Assembly: GCF_023718305.1 (NCBI RefSeq)
Contig: NZ_QEYO01000016.1
Coordinates: forward strand, 52,747 to 116,746
Length of the DNA: 64,000 bases
Reading direction: 5' to 3'
Source of the DNA: Gramella sp. AN32
Lineage (GTDB): Bacteria > Bacteroidota > Bacteroidia > Flavobacteriales > Flavobacteriaceae
Positions within the stretch are counted from its first letter, which is position 1. Every line of letters starts with the position of its first letter. This document shows, one piece after another, positions 15,780-25,307 of the stretch. The notes below the pieces were generated by a model. That model worked only from the letters and a program-made list of their open reading frames with translations. It ran no database searches and had not been told where the DNA came from. A program made the position numbers and the translations under genes.

Positions 15780-17945
15780 CTATTTTTTTAACTTCTCATT
15801 TGGCTGAAATAGAGGATGGCCAGATTGCCAGTAAAAAAAGGAGAAAGCATTGGCAAAACTTTCAAAAGCCTTTGTTTTATTATCTCCAATCCCATGGCCA
15901 CTTTCAAAATCGGTTAAAAATAAAATAGGGGCATCTGAAGAGGAATAATTTTGAGCTTTTGCCGCGAATTTTGCCGGCTGCCAGGCAATTACCCGTGGAT
16001 CGTTCATTCCCGCAGTAATAAGCATGGCGGGATATTTTCCACCTTCCTTTAATGCATGATATGAATCCATAGCCATTAAACCTTTAAATTCACCTTCATC
16101 CTTTACCGTCCCAAATTCAGGAGCATTAACAGGTCCATTAGGGGTTTCTTCAGCTCGAACGGGATTCATTACACCCACTTCTGGTGCGGCCGCAGCAAAA
16201 AGATCTGGCCTTTCAGTTATAGACCTGCCCACAAAAATTCCGCCAGCACTTCCACCTAAAATTGAAAGTTTATCTGAACTGGTATAACCATGATCAATTA
16301 AATATTCCGCAGTAGCAATAGCATCTTTCCAGGTATTTGGTTTATTCTGTTTTTGTCCCGCTCTATGCCAGGCATCTCCTAATTCTCCGCCACCACGAAC
16401 GTGGGGAACTACTAAAATACCACCATAAGTGGTGTAGGCAAGAGTAATAGGACTAAAAAACGGACCTGTAGATATCCCGTAAGAACCGTAACCATAGATC
16501 ATAGCTGGGTTTGAACCGTCCATTTTTAAATCTTTATTATATATTATGGAGACCGGAACCTCAATCCCATCATGTGATTTTACCATAATTTCCTCTACCA
16601 TGAGGTCTTTTAATTCAGGATATTCCACTGCTGAACTGAGAGTTTGTAAGGTAAATTTATCCTCTTTAACATTATAGTGATAACGTTTTAAAGGCTGCGT
16701 CCATCCAATTAAATTCACCCATACATCATCTGAAGAACCGGCCGTACCAGAAAGTCCAATATTCCCTGCTACAAAAGGCAATTCGATTTCACTGGATTCT
16801 TCTGAATCTTTTGAAAGATAATAAAGCCTACTGCGAACACCATTCTCTTTTATGGAATAAAACAATCCCAGATTATTTGCGAAAATCCCGGTGATAGTCC
16901 CATTTTTTGGTTCTTCTACCACGACTTCTCCAGAACCTGGTGAAGGATCTTCCAGAGATGACTTTACTATTTTATAATTCGACGCATCTTTAAAAGTTAA
17001 ATAGTAAACTCCGTGTTTGGTGATATTTGGGATTTCGATCATATCTTCTTTGGAAGCAACCTGTTTCCATTTTCCGGGAATCTCATTTTCTGCCATATAT
17101 ATTTTAGCAGCTTTATCTACGCTAACCACAGCTCCATAATATTGATCGGTAAGATCTTCATATATAAGAATGGGTAGTTCCATTGGGCTAATCTTCAATT
17201 CAGGATTGGTAGTATTTGAAAAGACTGGAATATCGTTTTTTGGATCATCCCCTAAAATATGCTTATAGGTTTGCGTATTCATTTGCCGGGTCATATCTGA
17301 AATATCTGCAGAATTGAAGCGTGGATAAAAGATTGCCTGGTCATTCTTATCCCAGCTTATATTGAAAGCAGCAAGTTCTAAAGTCTCAGAATGTTGTGTT
17401 CCATCTTTATCTATAAATACAATCTCCCCGGTTTCAGAACCATTGGGCGCAAGTCTTACTGCCACCATTTCTCCACTAATACTGGGTTGCATTCCATGTA
17501 TGGTATAATTTACCTCTCCATCTTTTTTATAGTTTTCAGGATCAAAAATTAATGATTCTGCACCTTCAAATCCTTTTCTATAATAAAGTTTTCCGGTTTC
17601 ATCTTCAGGAAGACGTTTTAAATAATAATAATCATCATTTTTTGAAATGAATAAATTCGAGACAATGGAGCTTTGCCTGCTGTCCATTTCCAGCATTTTC
17701 TTCATTAAATCTTCCTTTCCCGGGATTTTATCCAGGACAGATTCAGCATAACTGGCGCTTTCTTTCATCCAGTTGAGCACTTTTGGATCCTGCATATTTT
17801 CTATATACCGGTAATCATCCTCTACTTCTACACCATGGTACGTATCAACTACTTTTACAGGTTCCAAATGTTCTGGGGATACAACTTCTTGTGCAGATAG
17901 ATTTATTGCCAGAAGCAAAACTAAAATTGCTAGAATGTTTTTCAT
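15780..17945 (-). CDS. secreted prolyl oligopeptidase, S9 family
   Basis: A serine peptidase cleaving short proline-containing peptides. It has 721 residues: a signal peptide of about 18 residues (MKNILAILVLLLAINLSA), an N-terminal S9 beta-propeller (from SPEHLEPVKVVDTYHGVEVEDDYRYIEN) and a C-terminal alpha/beta hydrolase domain from about residue 440. The catalytic Ser is in ILGGSAGGIF, the Asp in AGMNDPRVIAWQ and the His in FESGHGIGDNK; VPHVRGGGELGDAWH is the usual oxyanion-side strand. It is exported, so it probably processes peptides in the periplasm. It is a single gene flanked by its own spacer and terminator. Confidence 0.94.
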   Translation of the reverse strand: MKNILAILVLLLAINLSAQEVVSPEHLEPVKVVDTYHGVEVEDDYRYIENMQDPKVLNWMKESASYAESVLDKIPGKEDLMKKMLEMDSRQSSIVSNLFISKNDDYYYLKRLPEDETGKLYYRKGFEGAESLIFDPENYKKDGEVNYTIHGMQPSISGEMVAVRLAPNGSETGEIVFIDKDGTQHSETLELAAFNISWDKNDQAIFYPRFNSADISDMTRQMNTQTYKHILGDDPKNDIPVFSNTTNPELKISPMELPILIYEDLTDQYYGAVVSVDKAAKIYMAENEIPGKWKQVASKEDMIEIPNITKHGVYYLTFKDASNYKIVKSSLEDPSPGSGEVVVEEPKNGTITGIFANNLGLFYSIKENGVRSRLYYLSKDSEESSEIELPFVAGNIGLSGTAGSSDDVWVNLIGWTQPLKRYHYNVKEDKFTLQTLSSAVEYPELKDLMVEEIMVKSHDGIEVPVSIIYNKDLKMDGSNPAMIYGYGSYGISTGPFFSPITLAYTTYGGILVVPHVRGGGELGDAWHRAGQKQNKPNTWKDAIATAEYLIDHGYTSSDKLSILGGSAGGIFVGRSITERPDLFAAAAPEVGVMNPVRAEETPNGPVNAPEFGTVKDEGEFKGLMAMDSYHALKEGGKYPAMLITAGMNDPRVIAWQPAKFAAKAQNYSSSDAPILFLTDFESGHGIGDNKTKAFESFANAFSFFYWQSGHPLFQPNEKLKK

Positions 17946-18190
17946 AATTTTTGGTTTAGATAAGTGTTAGAACTAGCTGGTTAGCATGGAAAAACAAACA
18001 TCGGATGAGAAATATCTATAAATATAGTAAAATACTGAATAACAGCTAGTTGTATTTTTATATTTCTACAGAAGAAGAACGTTAAATAACTCTCCACATT
18101 TTGTTTAGTATTTCTTTAACTGACAAGGCCTGGGTTATTTTCTAAATTTAAACTTCATTAATTTTATTCAAAAATTTTAAAAATTAGTCC

Positions 18191-21100
18191 ATGACCGAAA
18201 ATTCCGGCAACAAAGAAAATTTATGGTATAAAGACGCCATTATTTACGAATTACATATAAAAGCATTTTTTGATAGCAATGGTGACGGAATTGGCGATTT
18301 TAAGGGTTTATTACAAAAGCTTGATTATCTTGAAGATCTTGGTGTAACCGCGATCTGGTTACTTCCCTTCTACCCTTCTCCATTAAGGGACGATGGCTAT
18401 GACATAGCCGATTATTATAAAATTAATCCTTCCTATGGAAATATTGAAGATTTTAAACGCCTGGTTCAGGAGGCGCATGATCGTGGCTTAAAGGTGATCA
18501 CAGAACTGGTGATCAATCATACTTCAGATCAACATCCCTGGTTTCAAAGGGCCCGTAAAGCACCAAAAGGTTCTCCGGAAAGGGATTATTATGTCTGGAC
18601 AGATGACCCGCAACAATATAAAGACGCCCGTATCATCTTTACAGATACGGAACCTTCCAATTGGAGCTGGGACGCTGAAGCTCAGGCATATTACTGGCAT
18701 CGCTTCTTTTCACATCAGCCAGATCTAAATTTTGACAATCCCGAAGTTCAGAAAGAGGTTTTCGATATTTTGGATTATTGGTGTAATATGGGCGTAGACG
18801 GTTTTAGACTGGATGCTGTGCCTTACTTATTTGAAAGGGATGATACAAATTGTGAAAACCTTCCGGAAACACACGAATTTCTAAAAAAACTCAGGGCGCA
18901 TGTAGATAAGAACCATGATGGGAAATTATTACTCGCTGAAGCCAATATGTGGCCGGAAGATTCCGCGGCCTATTTTGGGGATGGGGACGAATGCCAGATG
19001 AATTATCATTTTCCTATTATGCCCAGGATGTTTATGGCGGTAAAAATGGAAGACCGCTACCCTATTATCGATATTATTGACCAAACCCCCGATATTCCCG
19101 AAAATTGCCAGTGGGGAATATTTCTCAGAAATCACGACGAGCTTACTCTGGAAATGGTCACCGACGAAGAGCGTGATTATATGTATAAAGTTTATACCAA
19201 AGATCCGCAGGCCAAGATCAATGTTGGGATTCGTCATCGCCTTGCCCCTCTTTTGGATAACAACCGGAATAAGATCGAGTTGATGAATGTCTTATTATTC
19301 TCTCTTCCAGGAACCCCTATAGTCTATTATGGTGATGAGATTGGAATGGGTGATAATTTTTACCTGGGCGATCGTGATGGCGTTAGAACTCCCATGCAAT
19401 GGACCTCAGATAGGAATGCCGGTTTCTCGATGGCAAATCCGCATAAATTATATCTACCCCTAATCATCGATCCCGAATATAAATATGAATCGGTTAATGT
19501 GGAAACACAACAAATGATCTCTTCGTCCCTGCTTTGGTGGATGAAACGAATCATTGCCATGCGTAAAAAATATAAAGCCTTTGGTCGTGGGGATATAGAT
19601 TTTTTCGCACCTTCAAATTCAAAAGTGATCGCATATACGCGTACTTATGAGGATGAAAAAATTCTGGTTATCGGGAACCTTTCCAGATTCTCGCAACCTG
19701 CGGAATTAGACCTGGAAGAATTTAAAGGTTATACTCCGGTAGAAGCTTTCAGTCATAATAAATTTCCGAAAATTACGGAGAGGCCTTATTTATTCACTTT
19801 ATCACCTTATGGTTATTACTGGTTTATTCTGGAAAAAGAACGGGATCGTGTGGAAGGAGATCATAATATTCCGCTGATTAAAATTAAATCATGGGAAGAT
19901 TTACTGAAGCCAAAAACAATGGCAAAGCTATCCGGAGATATTTTACCACCTTATTTACGCAATCGCAGATGGTTTCAAAGTGAAGGAAGAATTATACAGG
20001 AGATTAATATTCAGCAAAATATCCCACTGGATATTGAAGAATTCCAAAGCAGTATTGCCATTTTAAATATTGTTTATAATGATGGCCTTCCTGAATTTTA
20101 CCAATTACCCATAGCTTTTATTGAAGAAGATCAAACCCATATTTTAAGTGAAATTCCTAAAAAAGGCTTTATTGCTGAACTTCATATTAGTGGAACAGAA
20201 GGTTATTTGGTGGATGCTGTTTTTGCTGAAGCTTTTAGAACGCATCTTATTTCAGAATTTATATCTGATAAAAATTCATTGAATAATGGATTAAAATATC
20301 AGGTGAAAGAAGGTTGTTTTGAAAAAGATGAAGAAATTCCCGGATCTGAATTAGCCGATACCGAAAATAGACAAACCTATATAAATTATGAGAATAAGTT
20401 CTCTTTCAGGCTATATCGCAGGTTAGATAGAACTTCCAATCCAGATGTGGAAACCATAAAATTCCTTTCAAATTCTAATCATTTTAAAAATATACCGGAA
20501 TACTGTGGACTTTTAAGTATCCCGGGGGCTCAAAATTTTGTGCTGGGAATGCTTCAGAAACCTGTAGAAAATCAGGGGGAAGCCTGGATACATGTTAAAG
20601 ATGCAGTAGATCGATTTATTGATACGTTGCTTACAAGATCAAAGGAATTTGAATTTCCAGAGAAGAAGGAAAACTTTCTAGTGCCCTTACAATATGAGGA
20701 ACTTGAGGAGCAACAAAAGATACTACTGGGAGCAGTGTTGCCAGATCGTATTATGGAGCTGGGAATATTTACTGCGCAAATGCATAAAGCACTCTCCAGT
20801 GATTCTTTAGATTCAAATTTTGATAAGGAAGCTTCTTCGCTGCATTACCAGCGCTCATTATTTTCTGGGTTACAAACATTAACACGAACTACCTTAGAAA
20901 ATCTTAAAAAAAACCTTGAGAATTTACCGGAAGATCACCGGGAAGAGGCAAAAGTTGTTCTAAAACTAAAAAGTGAAATCCTGCAAAGTTTTAAAAACAT
21001 CTATGATCATAAAATAGAGATGATGAAAATTAGAACGCATGGAGATTTTCATCTGGAAAAGATCTTATGGACGGGACGTGAATTTATTATGAATAGTTTT

Positions 21101-21478
21101 GAAGGGGATTCTTCCAAATCATTTAGTGAACGAAGGATAAGAAGGTCGGCTATGCGCGATCTTGCTGCTATGATAAGGTCTTTTCACTATGTCGCTTATA
21201 GCAGTTTGTTGAATTCTGAATTTATACAACATCGCAAAGGTGGAAATCTGGAAGATTGGGTCGAGCTCTGGCATAATCATATTACCAAGCTTTACCTTTC
21301 AGCTTATTTGGAAGAAGCCAATGATGCAGATTTTGTTCCGAAGAATAAAGAAGATTTCAACATTCTTATGCGAACATTTTTGCTGGAAAAATCACTTTTG
21401 GAACTAAATTATGACCTAAAGCATCGCCCGGAATGGGCAATTATCCCTATAAGGGGAATAAAAGCGGTTATTAGTTAA
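18191..21478 (+). CDS. treS: trehalose synthase (TreS) fused to degenerate maltokinase domain
   Basis: Interconverts maltose and trehalose. The GH13 domain (about residues 10-555) is intact: nucleophile Asp in GFRLDAVPYL (~209), acid/base Glu in LLAEANMW (~250) and Asp in LRNHDELTLE (~316). The remaining ~540 residues align with maltokinase, which normally makes maltose-1-phosphate. There HGDFHLEK (950-957) keeps the catalytic Asp952 but has Lys957 where the motif HGDxHLGQ has Gln, and the metal-binding DFEG reads SFEG with Ser969. So the kinase half looks inactive while its downstream motif RSAMRDLAAMIRSF is conserved. No glgE or glgB is next to it, so the GlgE glucan pathway is not supported locally. 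A strong terminator follows. Confidence 0.93.
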   Translation: MTENSGNKENLWYKDAIIYELHIKAFFDSNGDGIGDFKGLLQKLDYLEDLGVTAIWLLPFYPSPLRDDGYDIADYYKINPSYGNIEDFKRLVQEAHDRGLKVITELVINHTSDQHPWFQRARKAPKGSPERDYYVWTDDPQQYKDARIIFTDTEPSNWSWDAEAQAYYWHRFFSHQPDLNFDNPEVQKEVFDILDYWCNMGVDGFRLDAVPYLFERDDTNCENLPETHEFLKKLRAHVDKNHDGKLLLAEANMWPEDSAAYFGDGDECQMNYHFPIMPRMFMAVKMEDRYPIIDIIDQTPDIPENCQWGIFLRNHDELTLEMVTDEERDYMYKVYTKDPQAKINVGIRHRLAPLLDNNRNKIELMNVLLFSLPGTPIVYYGDEIGMGDNFYLGDRDGVRTPMQWTSDRNAGFSMANPHKLYLPLIIDPEYKYESVNVETQQMISSSLLWWMKRIIAMRKKYKAFGRGDIDFFAPSNSKVIAYTRTYEDEKILVIGNLSRFSQPAELDLEEFKGYTPVEAFSHNKFPKITERPYLFTLSPYGYYWFILEKERDRVEGDHNIPLIKIKSWEDLLKPKTMAKLSGDILPPYLRNRRWFQSEGRIIQEINIQQNIPLDIEEFQSSIAILNIVYNDGLPEFYQLPIAFIEEDQTHILSEIPKKGFIAELHISGTEGYLVDAVFAEAFRTHLISEFISDKNSLNNGLKYQVKEGCFEKDEEIPGSELADTENRQTYINYENKFSFRLYRRLDRTSNPDVETIKFLSNSNHFKNIPEYCGLLSIPGAQNFVLGMLQKPVENQGEAWIHVKDAVDRFIDTLLTRSKEFEFPEKKENFLVPLQYEELEEQQKILLGAVLPDRIMELGIFTAQMHKALSSDSLDSNFDKEASSLHYQRSLFSGLQTLTRTTLENLKKNLENLPEDHREEAKVVLKLKSEILQSFKNIYDHKIEMMKIRTHGDFHLEKILWTGREFIMNSFEGDSSKSFSERRIRRSAMRDLAAMIRSFHYVAYSSLLNSEFIQHRKGGNLEDWVELWHNHITKLYLSAYLEEANDADFVPKNKEDFNILMRTFLLEKSLLELNYDLKHRPEWAIIPIRGIKAVIS

Positions 21479-21532
21479 ACAGCTATTTCCCTTATATACC
21501 TCCCGCGGAAAGACAATTATTTTCCTGAAGAC

Positions 21533-21597
21533 AAAAATTGATTCAAAAACTGTTTGAAAAGTTTAAATTCTGACAGTTTTTGGATCAATTTTTTTGT
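21533..21597 (+). terminator. strong terminator after treS
   Basis: A long hairpin: arm 21533-21553 (AAAAATTGATTCAAAAACTGT) pairs with 21573-21593 with one mismatch, and the stem ends in a run of T. Confidence 0.85.
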
Positions 21598-21743
21598 AAT
21601 CTATTTCTTCTCCTCTTTTTTAACTAATCCCTCGCCTGGTGTTATCTTAAAAATATTTACATCAAATACAATGGGATTCATATCATTAAACCCTTAATTT
21701 TCATTATATTGTATAAGTTTATGTTAACTCAAAATAATCTGCC

Positions 21744-23018
21744 ATGGAAAAAATAAAAACACTGAATTTTGCGGGATATTTTCGCAACTTCGCACCGATA
21801 TTACTTTTGTTTTTTATTACCTCTACTGGCTTCGCATTTCAGGATGATAGGGATTTTAATGAATACAGCGGGGAAATTTTAAATAATAAAAACGGAAAGG
21901 CAATTTCCTCGGCCTATCTTTCCTTAAATAATTCAAATATTTCAACCGTTTCAAATACCGATGGGGAGTTTTCCTTAAAGGTCCCGAAAGATTTAATGGA
22001 TGCTACGGTCACCGTTTCAGTTTTAGGATTTCAGAGTAAAACCCTGCCTTTAGATTTTTTTAAAGTAGAAGGTACTGAAGTAAGGTTGATTGAAAATGTT
22101 GAAGAACTTTCCGAAGTAACTCTTTATAAAGCTACCAATGCGAGACTGCTGGTACAGGATATGCTGGCAAAGAAGGATGAGAATTATTTAAGTGATGAAA
22201 GTATTATGACTTCTTTCTACCGCGAAACTATCAAGAAAGGCTGGACGAATGTAAGTCTTTCTGAAGCTGTGGTGAAAATTGCCAAGAGTCCCTACAATTC
22301 TTCAAAAAAGGATCTGGTATCGCTTTATAAGGCACGAAAAAGCACCGATTATGATAAACTGGATACCATCGCCTTAAAATTAAAAGGTGGCCCATTTAAT
22401 ACCTTATTTCTGGATATGATGAAGTATACTGAATATGTACTTCGGGATGAAATGTTAGATAGTTATAATTTCTCTTTCGATCAACCCACGAAGATCAATG
22501 ATCGTTATATGTATGTGGTGGATTTTAAGGAAATTGATGAAAGCGATCCATGGTATTATGGAAAATTATTCATTGATGCTGAAACTTCAACGCTGGTAAA
22601 AGCAGATTACAGCCTGAATGTAGATGATAAGAAAAAAGCTGAAATGATGTTTGTAAAGAAAAAACCCAGTGGTTCAAAAGTATATCCTACCGAATTGAAT
22701 TATCAGGTAGATTATGCGCAAAATGGGGATAAATGGCACTATGCATATGGAAGGGCGCAAATGGAATATGTGGTGAACTGGAAGAAGAAAATCTTTAATT
22801 CCAAATATAAGATCGATAGTGAAATGGTAGTGACCAATTGGGAAAAGTATGCCGGTGATAACTGGAGAAGTGAAAATACCCTGATAAGACCAAATATCGT
22901 CATGGTAGATGATGTGTCAGGATTTAATGATGCCGATTTTTGGGGAAGCAGTAATATTATAGAACCTGAAAAATCTATTCAAAATGCCATTGATAAGATC
23001 AAAAGAAAATTAGATTAG
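21744..23018 (+). CDS. secreted protein with carboxypeptidase-like regulatory domain
   Basis: A 424-residue exported protein. An N-terminal hydrophobic signal (residues ~15-32, ending in FAF) leads into a CarboxypepD_reg-like beta-sandwich (about 40-115: YSGEILNNKNGKAISSAYLSLNN...TVSNTDGEFSLKVP...VLGFQSKTL), the same domain that opens SusC-type receptors. The rest (about 125-424) is a beta-rich domain with features such as SFYRETIKKG and MYVVDFKEIDESDPWYYGKLFID, common in Bacteroidota envelope proteins of unknown function. It is likely periplasmic or outer-membrane attached. It is monocistronic by spacing, with a hairpin downstream. Confidence 0.85.
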   Translation: MEKIKTLNFAGYFRNFAPILLLFFITSTGFAFQDDRDFNEYSGEILNNKNGKAISSAYLSLNNSNISTVSNTDGEFSLKVPKDLMDATVTVSVLGFQSKTLPLDFFKVEGTEVRLIENVEELSEVTLYKATNARLLVQDMLAKKDENYLSDESIMTSFYRETIKKGWTNVSLSEAVVKIAKSPYNSSKKDLVSLYKARKSTDYDKLDTIALKLKGGPFNTLFLDMMKYTEYVLRDEMLDSYNFSFDQPTKINDRYMYVVDFKEIDESDPWYYGKLFIDAETSTLVKADYSLNVDDKKKAEMMFVKKKPSGSKVYPTELNYQVDYAQNGDKWHYAYGRAQMEYVVNWKKKIFNSKYKIDSEMVVTNWEKYAGDNWRSENTLIRPNIVMVDDVSGFNDADFWGSSNIIEPEKSIQNAIDKIKRKLD

Positions 23019-23046
23019 GTGATTTAATTAATAGTTGATAAATGCG

Positions 23047-23077
23047 AACGCCCGTTGACTCCTGGTCAACGGGCGTT
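23047..23077. terminator. bidirectional GC-rich hairpin
   Basis: A perfect 13-bp stem (AACGCCCGTTGAC, loop TCCTG) lies between two convergent genes. The T-tract is poor on both sides, so termination may rest mainly on stem strength. Confidence 0.7.
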
Positions 23078-23100
23078 CTGTTTAGAAAAAGCCTTAGTTT

Positions 23101-23682
23101 TTAAATGGAGATTTTTTCAGTAAAAACTTTGTTGTCTAGTTTTACCGTAGCAGAGTAATCACCTTTTGGCATTTGTGAGAAATCAAGCATTTTCTTGATC
23201 ACTACATTATCACTCTTTGCAGTTCCCACTAACTGGCCGCTGTTATCATAAATTTCCAGAACCGCGTTTTTAGAGTCAGGATTAGCCAGGAAAAAATATA
23301 TCTTCTTCCCTACTTTCTTAAAAGAAGGTTTAAAAAGAATATTCATTTCCGGGGTTTCCACAGTTATTTCTTCTCCTCTTTTTGTGATGGTGGTAGAAAG
23401 AACAGAGAATTTCTTATCGAGGCTTAGAACATATTCGCCATTTGGAAGATCATTAAAATCCAAGGTTTTAGAATAGGTGTGTTCTTCAAAAAATTTGTCT
23501 TTAAATAAGATAAGGCCTTTTTCATCCTTTAAGATCAACACTGCACCTTTTTCAATCTGCTGAACATTCACTACTAAGTTTTGCCTGTTGTTCACTTTTA
23601 GATCTAAATCATCAGATGCTGTAGCACTCATTGCAAATAAAGCCACCAGTACCAATACCATTGTTTTCATCGTTTTTTTCAT
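23101..23682 (-). CDS. secreted protein with two Ig-like repeats, unknown function
   Basis: A 193-residue exported protein with a signal peptide (KKTMKTMVLVLVALFAMSATAS; start taken at the ATG of MKKTMK, with another ATG two codons earlier). The mature part holds two copies of a ~47-residue pattern. The first ends LDFNDLPNGEYVLSLDKKF and the second LDFSQMPKGDYSATVKLDNKV. Both are preceded by a strand such as LILKDEKGLILF or LEIYDNSGQLVG, so two beta-sandwich repeats are likely. This resembles DUF3244-like or type IX sorting-domain folds, but it is not a C-terminal tail on a larger passenger. A binding or structural role in the periplasm is a guess. Confidence 0.8.
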   Translation of the reverse strand: MKKTMKTMVLVLVALFAMSATASDDLDLKVNNRQNLVVNVQQIEKGAVLILKDEKGLILFKDKFFEEHTYSKTLDFNDLPNGEYVLSLDKKFSVLSTTITKRGEEITVETPEMNILFKPSFKKVGKKIYFFLANPDSKNAVLEIYDNSGQLVGTAKSDNVVIKKMLDFSQMPKGDYSATVKLDNKVFTEKISI

Positions 23683-23805
23683 AATCATAAATTTTAAAGG
23701 TTATAACTTCGGTTAAAATCTAAAGTAAAATTACCTCAGGATCCCGGTTTTAAATACAGCAAATTATGCCAATGTATATGCTTAATTAACCTAATTGTTA
23801 AGACT

Positions 23806-23817
23806 GAAAACGTTTTC
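23806..23817. promoter_or_regulatory. palindrome resembling a LacI-family operator
   Basis: GAAAACGTTTTC is a perfect 12-bp palindrome centred on CG, as in LacI/GalR-family and cre-like sites. It lies 79 bp upstream of the AraC gene and about 125 bp upstream of the divergent secreted-protein gene. The regulator is not in the window. Confidence 0.4.
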
Positions 23818-23896
23818 GGTTAAAATAGAATAGTTAGCGGTAAATTCTGTATATCTTCCGTTTTGCTAATCCGCTTAATTTTATAAAAAAATCTAT

Positions 23897-24775
23897 ATGC
23901 CATTACTCCAACAACCTACCCTAGAGAAAATAGATCCTGTATTTGGAAGCTCTTTCAGCTATCGTACCTATTTACCTAGTATGAATCAGCGTAAGGATTC
24001 ATTCTGGCACTATCATCCTGAAATTGAAATTGTATATGTGAATGGCGGTTCAGGAAAAAGGCAAATAGGAAGCCATATTTCATATTTCAGAAATGGTGAC
24101 CTTATCCTTATTGGTTCTAATCTTCCCCATTGCGCATTCACCGATAGTTTGACCGAACATAAATGTGAAACGGTTATCCAGCTAAAACCCGATTTTCTCG
24201 GAGAGGCATTTTTCGGAATTACAGAAATGAAGGGAATTAGAAATTTGCTGGACATGGCTCAAAAAGGAATCATCTATCATGGAAATACTAAAAGAAGGAT
24301 TGGTAAACAAATTGAAGGCCTCTCTAAAAAAGAAAATTTCGAAAAGCTGATAGGCCTATTGAAAATATTTCGAGATCTGGAAACTGCTGAAAATCATACC
24401 GTTTTAAATGCTCAGGGTTTTGTATTGGAAACAAACCTACAGGATAATAATCGAATCAATATTATCTTCAATTTTGTAAAAGAAGAATTTAAGCGACCTA
24501 TTAGCTTAGATGAGATCAGCGAAAAAGTGAGCATGACCAATCCTGCTTTCTGCAGATATTTTAAGAAAATTACGGGGAAGACATTTACCAAATTCGTGAA
24601 TGAATATCGCCTTGCGCATGCTGCGAAGTTGCTACATGAAGAACAAATGAGTATCACTGATGTTTGCTATGAAAGTGGCTTTAATAATTTTAGCCATTTT
24701 AATAAAGAATTTAAAAAATTTACTGGAAAATCGCCTACAGTGTATCGCAACGAGTTAAAATATATGATGACATAA
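23897..24775 (+). CDS. AraC family transcriptional regulator with cupin domain
   Basis: A 292-residue regulator. The N-terminal cupin-like sensor spans about residues 10-150 (FWHYHPEIEIVYVNGGSGKRQIG is the cupin motif, whose histidines may contact a ligand). The C-terminal pair of HTH motifs covers about 190-288, with SLDEISEKVSMTNPAFCRYF and SITDVCYESGFNNFSHFNKEF, ending in the family's KKFTGKSPTVYR. The architecture matches sugar- or stress-responsive AraC proteins. It lies divergent from a secreted protein with a LacI-type palindrome between them; the inducer is unknown. Confidence 0.92.
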   Translation: MPLLQQPTLEKIDPVFGSSFSYRTYLPSMNQRKDSFWHYHPEIEIVYVNGGSGKRQIGSHISYFRNGDLILIGSNLPHCAFTDSLTEHKCETVIQLKPDFLGEAFFGITEMKGIRNLLDMAQKGIIYHGNTKRRIGKQIEGLSKKENFEKLIGLLKIFRDLETAENHTVLNAQGFVLETNLQDNNRINIIFNFVKEEFKRPISLDEISEKVSMTNPAFCRYFKKITGKTFTKFVNEYRLAHAAKLLHEEQMSITDVCYESGFNNFSHFNKEFKKFTGKSPTVYRNELKYMMT

Positions 24776-24802
24776 AAAATCCCGCTCTGTTGCGGGATTT
24801 TT
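24775..24802. terminator. bidirectional terminator
   Basis: The arm AAAAATCCCGC (24775-24785), a 6-base loop and GCGGGATTTTT (24792-24802) form a perfect hairpin with T-runs on both strands, between convergent genes. Confidence 0.88.
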
Positions 24803-24816
24803 ATTCTTATAGAGCT

Positions 24817-25170
24817 TTACACTCCATTATGCATAAATCGCTGCTTCTCCAGTAAAGTTTCTTCACTTTCCACATGGTCTTCATCGGGAACACAACAATC
24901 TACCGGGCACACTGCCGCACATTGTGGTTCTTCATGAAAACCTTTACATTCCGTACATTTATCCGGGACGATATAATATATTTCGTCACTTACTGGTTCC
25001 TGAGCTTCTTCTGCATTCGCCGCTTTTCCGTTAGGAAGTACAACATTCCCTTCCAAATCAGTTCCATCAGCATAACGCCAGTCGTCAGCGCCTTCATAAA
25101 TTGCGGTGTTGGGGCACTCCGGCTCACAAGCTCCGCAGTTTATGCATTCATCGGTTATTACAATTGCCAT
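24817..25170 (-). CDS. 2[4Fe-4S] ferredoxin (YfhL-like)
   Basis: A low-potential electron carrier. It has 117 residues. The first cluster motif is CINCGACEPECP (Cys9-20) and the second is CTECKGFHEEPQCAAVCPVDC. The longer spacing in the second motif is typical of the YfhL/Chromatium-type ferredoxins. About 45 mostly acidic residues (TAIYEGADDWRYADG...EEAQEPVSDEIY) sit between the two motifs, longer than in E. coli YfhL (86 residues). The redox partner is not evident; the divergent acyl-CoA reductase gene lies about 140 bp away, but that enzyme family uses NADPH. Confidence 0.93.
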   Translation of the reverse strand: MAIVITDECINCGACEPECPNTAIYEGADDWRYADGTDLEGNVVLPNGKAANAEEAQEPVSDEIYYIVPDKCTECKGFHEEPQCAAVCPVDCCVPDEDHVESEETLLEKQRFMHNGV

Positions 25171-25307
25171 AGCTACTTTTATTTGTAAATTTAAAAAGAC
25201 TAAGAGAAAAGATCCCTGCTTTTACCAAAAATTATGGTTTTAAGCTTAAGATACTTTAATTTCGCTGCACAAATTTAAGTCTCGATTAACTCTTAACCAA
25301 ATATCCA

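Noticed and set aside
23101..23682. Type IX secretion cargo
   Set aside because: The repeats resemble sorting domains, but there is no passenger and no clear C-terminal sorting motif beyond a short KVFTEKISI end.
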